A stretch of DNA of 35,819 nt from an uncultured Lentisphaerota bacterium (GTDB taxonomy: Bacteria > Verrucomicrobiota > Lentisphaeria > Victivallales > GWF2-50-93). The stretch spans positions 1 through 35,819 of the forward strand of contig CAIQLG010000047.1 of NCBI GenBank assembly GCA_903872565.1. The letters run 5' to 3'. The notes beneath the pieces were generated by a model, which saw only the letters and a program-made list of their open reading frames with translations, had not been told where the DNA came from and searched no databases. Shown one piece after another: positions 1 to 9,393 of this stretch (its first letter is position 1; each line of letters opens with the position of its first letter). The position numbers were made by a program, and so were the translations under genes.

Positions 1-250
1 CGAGCAATTCGATCAAGGTGAACTTGATCGAATGTGCTCTCGTCTTCGTTTGAATCGCAATGCGATTCAGAACTACGCCGGGCGCAGCCACCAGCAATCC
101 TATTAAAGTAAAGCCTTTACGCCGCGACAAGTTGCGTCTTCTAGGCTTTACCTCATAGACCGAGCTGGACGTACGGATTTCCCATATCCGGTTTTCCAGA
201 TGAATTTCGTCTTTCGTCATTCGCAACGGCTCAGATAAGTGCTGGCACAT
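1..250 (-). CDS. Partial prepilin-type N-terminal cleavage/methylation domain protein, runs off the left edge
   Basis: Manual minus-strand translation from ATG at 250: MCQHLSEPLRMTKDEIHLENRIWEIRTSSSVYEVKPRRRNLSRRKGFTLIGLLVAAPGVVLNRIAIQTKTRAHSIKFTLIELL, open to base 2. GFTLIGLLV and KFTLIELL match type IV pilin/pseudopilin signals. Purine-rich AGGGGG lies upstream of the ATG. An alternative start is ATG at 220. Confidence 0.7.
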   Translation of the reverse strand, partial: MCQHLSEPLRMTKDEIHLENRIWEIRTSSSVYEVKPRRRNLSRRKGFTLIGLLVAAPGVVLNRIAIQTKTRAHSIKFTLIELL

Positions 251-526
251 ATAACAACCCCCTGTCGTAAAAGGATTTATTACTCAATCTCACATTTCCA
301 ACATTCTTGTCTTGTGACATTTTATCCACCTTGCTTCCTCCTTACGTATTATATTGCAATTTATACATTAAACAATATCCTATGTTATTAAACTATTAGC
401 CGATATCACTATTTCTCAAACAAGAGTGGATTGACGGATGCATCTCAATTTCAGTTTTAGAAAATCAAATGTGAGGATCGACAGCAGCAGTATTCTCATC
501 AACCCCTTTCTTCTTTTCCTGTCCGC

Positions 527-1450
527 TTATTGAGCTGCAGTCGAGGCGATCCGGAAGCCGCGGTTGTCGTACGCGCGCAAGGGGGTACCGTAGCGCCGGT
601 AGGCCGAACGGCAGCCTGCGGTGGAGTAGTACCAGCCGCCGCCGCGCACAACGCGACCCGAGCCTGTCGCCACACCAATCGGATCAGTCGCTTCATCCAC
701 AGGATAATTTCCATACCAGTCAGAGCACCACTCCCATACGTTCCCGCTCATATCGTATATTCCAAGCTCGTTCGCCTTCTTTTTTCCTACCTCGTGCGTC
801 TTTTTTCCGGTGTTTGAAGCATACCATCCCACTTCGTCAAGATTGTTGCTTCCGCTGTAGATGAATCCCTTGCTTCTGTTTCCGCCGCGAGCCGCATATT
901 CCCATTCGGCTTCCGTTGGCAACCTGAAACCGGCTCCGAGTTTCTTGCAGAACGACATGCAGTTCTCCCAGGAAACTTTTTCTACTGGAAGATTGACACC
1001 CTTGAAACTGCTCGGATTGTGCCCCATCGCCTTTTCCCATTGCCCTTGAGTAACCTCGTATTTGCCGATGTAAAAAGCCTTGGTCAGCTTGACCTTGTGC
1101 AGGATCTCTCTCTCAACCCTGCCTTTTTCCGACGGAGGCGAGCCCATCATAAAATCGCCAGGCGCGACATATACCATCTCGATCCCGGTGTCCTTGTGCC
1201 GGATCTCGGAAGCCCAGCCGTTTGTTTCTTCGGCAGAACCCTTCACAATCTCGAACCCGGGAGGGATCTTAATTACTGGTTTATTCTCGGGGGTACCCTT
1301 ATTTTCAGTGGTATCCTTGTTCTGACTTGTGTCTTTATTTTCGGCGGGCGCCTTATTTTCGGCGATGTCCCCACATTCTGCTGGGACGGCGAAAACTGCC
1401 AGGAATATTATGGCAATGAACCACCGGACTGTGGTTGATGAAAATCTCAT
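527..1450 (-). CDS. SUMF1/formylglycine-generating-enzyme-superfamily domain protein, secreted; probably not a catalytic FGE
   Basis: N-terminal hydrophobic signal, then MVYVAPGDFMMGSPPSEKGR, PVEKVSWENCMSFCKKLG, FRLPTEAEWEYAARGG, YDMSGNVWEWCSDWYG and VVRGGGWYYSTAGCRSAYRR..GFRIA. These are the classic SUMF1-domain motifs. Confidence 0.9.
   Translation of the reverse strand: MRFSSTTVRWFIAIIFLAVFAVPAECGDIAENKAPAENKDTSQNKDTTENKGTPENKPVIKIPPGFEIVKGSAEETNGWASEIRHKDTGIEMVYVAPGDFMMGSPPSEKGRVEREILHKVKLTKAFYIGKYEVTQGQWEKAMGHNPSSFKGVNLPVEKVSWENCMSFCKKLGAGFRLPTEAEWEYAARGGNRSKGFIYSGSNNLDEVGWYASNTGKKTHEVGKKKANELGIYDMSGNVWEWCSDWYGNYPVDEATDPIGVATGSGRVVRGGGWYYSTAGCRSAYRRYGTPLRAYDNRGFRIASTAAQ
1280..1360 (-). 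repeat. Hexapeptide-encoding (18 bp period) tandem repeat: ENKAPA/ENKDTS/QNKDTT/ENKGTP/ENK
   Basis: Direct reading of the 527..1450 protein, between signal peptide and SUMF1 domain. Confidence 0.85.
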
Positions 1451-1524
1451 AACATTTCAACTTCATTATAAATTTTACTTCATATGCTCCAAACGTAATC
1501 CGAGTATCGGGAAAAATCAAGAGC

Positions 1525-1589
1525 TATAGTTTTTCATGGAGAATAAATTCACAATGTGAAATGTGAATTTATTTAAATGAAAAACTATA
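1525..1589. repeat. Long interrupted palindrome between the AraC stop and the SUMF1 gene
   Basis: TATAGTTTTTCAT-ggaga-ATAAATTCAC ... GTGAATTTAT-ttaa-ATGAAAAACTATA. Both arm segments are perfect reverse complements (13 and 10 bp). Confidence 0.85.
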
Positions 1590-1591
1590 AT

Positions 1592-2542
1592 TCATCGAAA
1601 ATTAATTTGTCTGCGAAATTCGTGTGGAGACATGCCGACAATTTTCGTGAATTGGCGGGAGAGATAATTGCCGTCGCAGAATCCCACCCGTTCAGCTATT
1701 TCCGAAAGCGACATGTCCGTGTGCCGGATCAGATGGCGGGACTTTGAAATTCTCAGCCGGATGATATGCTCGATGGGAGATCTGCCCATCAGCTGCTTAA
1801 AAGTCCTCATGAGCGATGTCTGGGACATATGTGCGACACGGGTTAAATCCTTTATGCAGAGTGGGGTGGCATAATTCTTTTCGATATATCCGAGCAATTT
1901 GCTGAAATGCTGCAGAGGACGGCTTTCCGGGAGTTCCAGCTCCGAATAGCAGCGCGACAGAAAACCTATCAGCCGCATCAGATTGGCGATTGCAAAAAAA
2001 TAGCCCCCCTGCTTGTCAGACTGCAGTTCCTCTTCAAGTTCTGCCACAAGTCGCAGAGCTTCTGTCAACTGGCTGACCGAAAGCCGCAACCGGTTCTGGA
2101 ATTTCCGCTGGCGACGGATTTTCGGTTCAAGCTCGAACAGCGCATGATAACCGGGAAGAGTGCCGATGTCTGCGAGTGGGAAATTAATCTGCCGCATGTC
2201 ATAAAGTACGTTAATTAGGGAAAGATTGCTCGCCTCAAGATAACTGTGCCTCATATTATTGAGGATCAGGAATACATCGCCTGTTTCGATCCGGTATTTC
2301 TCATCTTCGATCCAGTGTGTCCCAGCACCGCCGACTATTATCACAAGTTCCTGAAATTCGTGTCTGTGCTGAATGGGCTCGGATCCATGCATAGGCATAC
2401 GCATCACCTTGATTGGATACGTTGTAAAAAAATCAGTGTACCTGAGTAATCTGTTTTTTTTCACTATTGCCCCATGAATGACTCTTTTGGTAAAATTATG
2501 CTTGTTTATGGAAAGATTGTCAAGGTGTTTTTTAAAATACAT
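1592..2542 (-). CDS. AraC family transcriptional regulator (cupin-like N-terminus plus AraC HTH)
   Basis: C-terminal IEKNYATPLCIKDLTRVAHMSQTSLMRTFKQLMGRSPIEHIIRLRISKSRHLIRHTDMSLSEIAERVGFCDGNYLSRQFTKIVGMSPHEFRR. The start MYFKK at 2542 is preferred because the longer ORF overlaps the divergent gene start. Confidence 0.92.
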   Translation of the reverse strand: MYFKKHLDNLSINKHNFTKRVIHGAIVKKNRLLRYTDFFTTYPIKVMRMPMHGSEPIQHRHEFQELVIIVGGAGTHWIEDEKYRIETGDVFLILNNMRHSYLEASNLSLINVLYDMRQINFPLADIGTLPGYHALFELEPKIRRQRKFQNRLRLSVSQLTEALRLVAELEEELQSDKQGGYFFAIANLMRLIGFLSRCYSELELPESRPLQHFSKLLGYIEKNYATPLCIKDLTRVAHMSQTSLMRTFKQLMGRSPIEHIIRLRISKSRHLIRHTDMSLSEIAERVGFCDGNYLSRQFTKIVGMSPHEFRRQINFR

Positions 2543-2585
2543 GATAGAATAATGACACTTGAAAATCATTAAGGAGAAAAATAAC

Positions 2586-3713
2586 ATGGCTTTGAAAGTT
2601 GGAGTTGTGGGAGTAAACGGCATTGGGAAAACGCATTCCGGATGCTATGCGAGCGATCCGCTCGCGAAACTTGTCGCAGTATGCGATGTTGTGAAACAGA
2701 GGGCTGACGAGACGGCTGAAAAGCACAAGGTCAAGGCCTATTACAGGCTCAAGGACATGCTCGACGCCCATCCGGATCTGGACATTGTGGATGTGTCAAC
2801 CGGAGGCAATGAGAACGGGGGCTGGCATTTCGAGCCTGCTATGGAGGCGCTGAATGCTGGTAAGCATGTGCTTGTGGAGAAACCTATTTCGAACGACATC
2901 AATGAGGCGCGCCAGATGACGGCATTAGCCGATGCGAAAGATCTTTATCTTGGCTGCAATCTCAACCACTATTTCACGGAAGTCGCAACAAAGGCCAAGG
3001 CATTGATGAATGATGGCCGGATTGGCGAACAAATCTTCTGTCTCCACCGGATGGGATTCGTGGGTGGCGAGTTCACATACGGAGGAGCCGACACAGGCCC
3101 CAATGTCGCTGGATTCCCGTACTTCCACGTGAAGGCGTTTCTTGCGCATCCTTTCAGCATCATGAGATACTTCTGCGGCGACATAACCCATGTCCAGGCC
3201 TTCATGAGCCGTCCCAGCTTCCGCAAGAAGGCGGGCGACGTGATGGTGTCGATCAACAGCATCCATGTCCGTTTCGCGAACGGTTCGATCGGTTATCTTT
3301 TCAGCCAGCGCGGCGATGCCACAATGGGGCTTGGTGGCTGGTGGAGCATCGAAGTGGGCGGAACAAAAGGCACATTCTGCATAGAGAACTGCGTCGAGAA
3401 GCTGACATTCACATCGGCACCGGGTGCGCCGGGTGCGGCGGATCCCTCGAAACTTATACTTGGCAAATCCAACGAGCCGGAAATAACCAACACGGGGCTC
3501 ACAGATTTCGGGCTCACATTCCCGACCCGTATCCATGCATTCCTGGAAGATGTCACAAACAACGTTCCGAGACACAAATTGAGGGCGTCGGGGCGTGACG
3601 CACTGGCCACTCTCGAATACACGTTTGCGGCGATAGAATCCTTCGAGCAGGACGGGATAATTGTGAGGCCGCATCCTCTGCCCCAGCTAAAACGCAATCC
3701 TAAGACGACATAA
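2586..3713 (+). CDS. Gfo/Idh/MocA family oxidoreductase
   Basis: N-terminal VGVVGVNGIGKTH Rossmann-like start, GKHVLVEKPISND (EKP motif). AAGGAGA RBS ahead of ATG 2586. Confidence 0.93.
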   Translation: MALKVGVVGVNGIGKTHSGCYASDPLAKLVAVCDVVKQRADETAEKHKVKAYYRLKDMLDAHPDLDIVDVSTGGNENGGWHFEPAMEALNAGKHVLVEKPISNDINEARQMTALADAKDLYLGCNLNHYFTEVATKAKALMNDGRIGEQIFCLHRMGFVGGEFTYGGADTGPNVAGFPYFHVKAFLAHPFSIMRYFCGDITHVQAFMSRPSFRKKAGDVMVSINSIHVRFANGSIGYLFSQRGDATMGLGGWWSIEVGGTKGTFCIENCVEKLTFTSAPGAPGAADPSKLILGKSNEPEITNTGLTDFGLTFPTRIHAFLEDVTNNVPRHKLRASGRDALATLEYTFAAIESFEQDGIIVRPHPLPQLKRNPKTT

Positions 3714-3726
3714 GGAGGAAACACAT

Positions 3727-4524
3727 ATGAAGATTGGTGTAAATTCTGTACTGTTCGGTGGTTATGACATGGAAACCGCGTTCAAATATGTGAAGATGGC
3801 AGGCTATGACGGCATAGAAATTTCCGCCATTGGAGGCATGAGCGAGCATCTTGTGATTGAGCGCTGGAAGGAATGTGCGCCAGTGATCAAGTCCCTCTCG
3901 AAAAAGTATGAGCTGGAACTGCTTGCGATGGAACAGCCAAGCCAGGATACTCAGATCATGGAGAAGGCGATGCAGGCGGCCGTTGAGATAGGAATCCCCA
4001 TCATCAACTGTGGTCCCGGCGGAAAAAGCAACGACAAGGCCTCCCTGCAGGAAAGCATAGATTCGCTTGGAAAACTTTCGCTGCGCGCGGAACATTATGG
4101 TGTCACCCTGTGCGTCAAGGCACATGTGGGTGCGTCCATATACAATACTGAAACGACGCTCTGCGCCCTGGAGGCGGTAAAATCACCAGCTTTCGGACTG
4201 GACATGGACCCCAGCCACATACACCGCGCCGGCGAGAATCCTGTGGATGCGCTGTCCAAGGTCGTCTCGCATATCCGCCACGTCCACATCCGCGACTGCA
4301 AGGGGCGCCAGCAAAATCCCGGCAAACCCGAGGCTCAGGCAAATGGAAGAGGCGATATTGACCTTCTCGGCTATATCCGGATTTTGCACAATGGAGGTTA
4401 TTCCGGGCCAGTGGATCTTGAAGTGATCGGAGCCAAGGAGTACAGTCTTGAACAGTGCTGCATCATTGCGGCGGAGTCGCGCGGACATATGCAGGCCTGC
4501 CTGCAGGCCTGCGGCGCCAGATAA
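3727..4524 (+). CDS. Sugar phosphate isomerase/epimerase (xylose isomerase-like TIM barrel)
   Basis: KIGVNSVLFGGYDMETAFKYVKMAGYDGIEIS, FGLDMDPSHIHRAGENPVDAL, HIRHVHIRDCKG, GDIDLLGYIRILHNGGYSGPVDLEV. AAGGAGG RBS. Confidence 0.9.
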   Translation: MKIGVNSVLFGGYDMETAFKYVKMAGYDGIEISAIGGMSEHLVIERWKECAPVIKSLSKKYELELLAMEQPSQDTQIMEKAMQAAVEIGIPIINCGPGGKSNDKASLQESIDSLGKLSLRAEHYGVTLCVKAHVGASIYNTETTLCALEAVKSPAFGLDMDPSHIHRAGENPVDALSKVVSHIRHVHIRDCKGRQQNPGKPEAQANGRGDIDLLGYIRILHNGGYSGPVDLEVIGAKEYSLEQCCIIAAESRGHMQACLQACGAR

Positions 4525-4576
4525 ATCACTGAACCAATATTAATATAACAAAATTTTCAAAATAGGAGAATTACGT

Positions 4577-5980
<1,404 letters not shown>

Positions 5981-6012
5981 GTGATGCGGTAGTATTTATT
6001 GGAAATATTTTC

Positions 6013-6094
6013 TGTAGCCGCCCCCGTGTCGGGGGCGAACACGGCCGACACCCAGCTACGCCAAGGCTTCGCAGGGCAAGTGCCCGTGGCTACA
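6013..6094. repeat. GTAGCC-bordered palindromic intergenic element
   Basis: TGTAGCC...GGCTACA outer arms, with inner CGCCCCC-gtgtc-GGGGGCG hairpin. Confidence 0.6.
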
Positions 6095-6161
6095 ACAAAT
6101 GCAACAACAACATTTGATGCATTACGAAAATAACGTTGATAAATATCCCGAAGGAAGCATA

Positions 6162-7160
6162 ATGAAAAAGCAACGAGTTGGAGTGATAGGGCTTGGCCCT
6201 ATAGGGAACAAGCACGCCGACATATATAGTGAGATACAGGATGCAGAACTTGTCGCAGTCTGCGACATTGACCGCACCCGTGCGGATGCATCTGCAAAAC
6301 GTCTTGGCGTGCGGAAATTCTATTCTGTCGGAGAAATGATCGCAAATGCGAAGCTTGACATGGTAAGTGTCGCCACAGGCGGCCAGGAATATGGCTCCGA
6401 CCACTTCGAGCCGACAATGGAGGCGCTGGAGGCGGGGCTTCATGTACTCGGTGAAAAACCGATATCCAACGATATCGTGCAGGCCGAAAAAATGGTTGTC
6501 AAAGCCCGTGAAAAAGGTTTGTGTTACGGCATCAACCTGAACCACAGGTTCACACCTGCGGCGCGTCTGGCTAAAAGATGGATTGACGAGGGACGCATAG
6601 GGCATCAGCTTTTCATCAACGTCTCAATGTGGATCATGAATCCCCGTGAGAGTTCTCCGTGGTTCCAGATCAAGGCGTTGCATCCGCACACCGTTGACAT
6701 GATGAGATATTTTGCGGGGGATGTCGAGGCGGTGCAATGTTTTGCGGCCAAGGCGCCCGGACGGAAAATTTGGTCAACAGCCCAGTTCAACATGCGATTC
6801 AGAAGTGGCGTGATTGGCCACCTGTGCGGAAGTTATGACATTGAGAGAGGTCATCCGATGGAACGCGTTGAACTTGCCGGGGTGAAAGGCAGGTTCGTCA
6901 TTGAAGACATCTTCAGGGAAGTGACCCTCTATCCAGCCGGTAATCTTGAAAAAACAGTATATACAAATCCTCTCTTCGGCGGTATGCGTGATTTCGATGA
7001 CACATTCCGGAATCGTCTTGGATGCTTTGTCGAAGAATTGAACAATGGCACCGCTCCGGACAAAATAGACGGTTCGGGTGCCGATGGTCTTGCGGCACAG
7101 AAAGTGCTGGCGGCGGCCATCCGTTCAATCGAGACGGAAGCGATTGTGAAAGTTGAGTAA
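6162..7160 (+). CDS. Gfo/Idh/MocA family oxidoreductase (paralogue of 2586..3713)
   Basis: MKKQRVGVIGLGPIGNKHADIY, ATGGQEYGSDHFEPTMEALEAGLHVLGEKPISNDI, LNHRFTPAARLAK. GAAGGAAG RBS ahead of ATG 6162. Confidence 0.93.
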   Translation: MKKQRVGVIGLGPIGNKHADIYSEIQDAELVAVCDIDRTRADASAKRLGVRKFYSVGEMIANAKLDMVSVATGGQEYGSDHFEPTMEALEAGLHVLGEKPISNDIVQAEKMVVKAREKGLCYGINLNHRFTPAARLAKRWIDEGRIGHQLFINVSMWIMNPRESSPWFQIKALHPHTVDMMRYFAGDVEAVQCFAAKAPGRKIWSTAQFNMRFRSGVIGHLCGSYDIERGHPMERVELAGVKGRFVIEDIFREVTLYPAGNLEKTVYTNPLFGGMRDFDDTFRNRLGCFVEELNNGTAPDKIDGSGADGLAAQKVLAAAIRSIETEAIVKVE

Positions 7161-7245
7161 GACCTGAAAAAGTGATTGTGGTATAACTAATAACGATAAA
7201 AATATGTTTTTTTGTCCGTGAAATCCGTAATTAAGGAGAAGTTGG

Positions 7246-9234
7246 ATGAAACATGGAATGGCAATGTGTGTGGTCGGAACTGTACTGCTCATGGTGGTCA
7301 GCGGATGCACGATGCTGCAGGAAGATGCAAAGAAGAATGACTCCGAGGTTCAGGCGGCTCCGCTGGTACTCGTGGAGAAAGGGGCGAGCCTGGCGCCGAT
7401 CATCGTATTCAAGGATGCTCCGCCAATGACCCGGAAGGCGGCGGATGAGTTGGCCGCCTATATCGAGAAGGTCGGTGGCGTGAAGCCGCAGGTCATCGAA
7501 GGCCTGCCCGTGCCCGTGCCGGAGCATGCGATCTGGGTCGGGTTCCAGCCAAAGCTCAAGGAACTCTTCCCGAAAACAGATTTCGATTTCAAGTATCCGG
7601 AAGAGATCCTCATCGCCGCCAACGACAAGAACCTGGTGATTCTCGGGCGCGACCGCTGGGATCCCCAACACTTGGTGCTGAAAGACAGATCTAAGAATCC
7701 AACCGAACTTTGGCAGCAGGAATACGGCACAGTCAATGCGGTGTACACGTTTCTACAGGATTATCTGGACGTGCGCTGGCTCTGGCCGGGCGAGATTGGC
7801 GAGGACATTATCAGGAAGGAAAAGATCGCCTTTGGGCCCTTCGAATATCGCTATCATCCCCAGATCCGTTTGCGCAGCGGGATTCTCTACATGTCCGCTC
7901 CAGGCGATGGCCGGGGTATTTCACATGACTGGGCGCGTTTGCAACGCATGCAGCTTGACTCCGCCAACATTGCGTACAGGCTTAACGCGGCGGTCGGCGG
8001 TCACGGTTTCGGCAACTGGTGGGAGCGGTTTCACGTGTCGCATCCGGAGTATTTTGCCCTCCAGCCCGACGGCACCCGCAGCGGTTTTCCTGGACCGGGC
8101 ACCGAGAAGGTCTGTCAGTCGAATCCGGCGGTCTGGGACCAGTGGCTGGACGATGTGGCGAAGCAACTGGAAGAGGATCCGACCCGTACCCAGTTCAACG
8201 CATCGTTCAATGACTCCAACACCTCTGGACATTGCACCTGCGAAAAATGCAGTGCATGGGACGCGCCTGAGGCGAAAAAGCGGAGCCTGAGTTGGAGCGG
8301 TTTTTCCCAGGACTACGTTGCCCTGAGCGACCGGGACGTGAGGTTTGCCAACATTCTGGCGCGCAAGCTGCGGCAACGCTACCCGCACAAGGACTATTAC
8401 GTCAGTATTTTAGGCTACGGCCCGACCCGGCCGGCGCCGCTCAAAAACAAGCCGGACGACAACGTGATCATGGTGCATTGCTCAAATTGGTTCGCGGGTC
8501 TGGAAGATAACGATCGCGGGAGTTACGATGGCGAGAAAACCTCGCAACAATTTGCCGACTGGGCGGCGACCGGCGTAAAAATGTTCTACCGGCCCAATCT
8601 GCCCGGTCAAGGCGGCTTGTACCAGATGCTGCCCGACGTGCCCTTCGGGCGGGCCATGGAGACGATTCGTTTCGTGGCCGAACACAACTGCGCCGGCATT
8701 TATTTCGATACCATCAACGAGTGCTGGCCGACGCAGGGGCCGCTTTACTACCTTCTGGCGCATCTGGCCTGGAATCCCTATCAGGACGGGTATGCGGTCA
8801 TGGACGATTATTACCGGCGCGGGTTCGGGCCGGCCTCGGGGCAGTTGAAGGCCTACTGGACCTTGCTGGAGGAGACACGCAACCGGATAGTTGATGGCAA
8901 GGTAACTTTTCCGCAGGCCTATGATTCCGCGTTTTATAAGCGGGCCGCAGGCCTGCTGGACGAGGCGGATGCCGTAGTGGCGAAGGCTCCGGAGATCTAC
9001 CGGCGGCGGATAGCGCATGTGCGCGCCGGACTGGAGTTCACGCGGAAGACGAACGAGGTGCGGGAGCTGATGGATCGGTATAAAAAGAGCAAGGGGCAGG
9101 ACAAGGAGGCGGCCGACCGGGTGCGCGCTCTCTGGAAGGAGATCGATCCGATAACCAAGGAAAAGGAGAATTATTTTTATCTTAATGAGGTCATGAACAT
9201 AAGAAATAGCCTCCACCCGGATACACAGAAGTGA
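7246..9234 (+). CDS. DUF4838-like lipoprotein, putative glycoside-hydrolase-like carbohydrate-active protein
   Basis: Lipobox-like signal (MKHGMAMCVVGTVLLMVVSGC), AADELAAYIEKVGGVKPQVIEG, YTFLQDYLDVRWLWPGEIGEDI, FNDSNTSGHCTCEKCSAWD, CAGIYFDTINECWPTQGPLYYLLAHLAWNP. AAGGAGA RBS. Confidence 0.8.
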   Translation: MKHGMAMCVVGTVLLMVVSGCTMLQEDAKKNDSEVQAAPLVLVEKGASLAPIIVFKDAPPMTRKAADELAAYIEKVGGVKPQVIEGLPVPVPEHAIWVGFQPKLKELFPKTDFDFKYPEEILIAANDKNLVILGRDRWDPQHLVLKDRSKNPTELWQQEYGTVNAVYTFLQDYLDVRWLWPGEIGEDIIRKEKIAFGPFEYRYHPQIRLRSGILYMSAPGDGRGISHDWARLQRMQLDSANIAYRLNAAVGGHGFGNWWERFHVSHPEYFALQPDGTRSGFPGPGTEKVCQSNPAVWDQWLDDVAKQLEEDPTRTQFNASFNDSNTSGHCTCEKCSAWDAPEAKKRSLSWSGFSQDYVALSDRDVRFANILARKLRQRYPHKDYYVSILGYGPTRPAPLKNKPDDNVIMVHCSNWFAGLEDNDRGSYDGEKTSQQFADWAATGVKMFYRPNLPGQGGLYQMLPDVPFGRAMETIRFVAEHNCAGIYFDTINECWPTQGPLYYLLAHLAWNPYQDGYAVMDDYYRRGFGPASGQLKAYWTLLEETRNRIVDGKVTFPQAYDSAFYKRAAGLLDEADAVVAKAPEIYRRRIAHVRAGLEFTRKTNEVRELMDRYKKSKGQDKEAADRVRALWKEIDPITKEKENYFYLNEVMNIRNSLHPDTQK

Positions 9235-9393
9235 TTTACGATCAGATTTGGCGAATCCGGCGTAGCGTCCACAGCCTGGTGCTGGAATGTTTCGCTGTCA
9301 GAGATCCTTAAATTAACAATGTTTCAAGGAAGCACTTGAGTATGGAAGTCAGAAGCTAAACGTGATGAAGATACCCAATTGAAAGGAAATGAA

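Noticed and set aside
2925-3674. 249-aa antisense ORF opposite the first Gfo/Idh gene (and similar antisense ORFs at 13724-14608, 8482-9216, 32071-32871)
   Set aside because: All overlap well-supported genes with conserved motifs; no RBS or domain evidence.
6044-6094. Possible tRNA-like fold in the GC-rich gap after the sulfatase
   Set aside because: No TTCGA T-loop/acceptor pairing consistent with a tRNA; explained better by the palindromic element.
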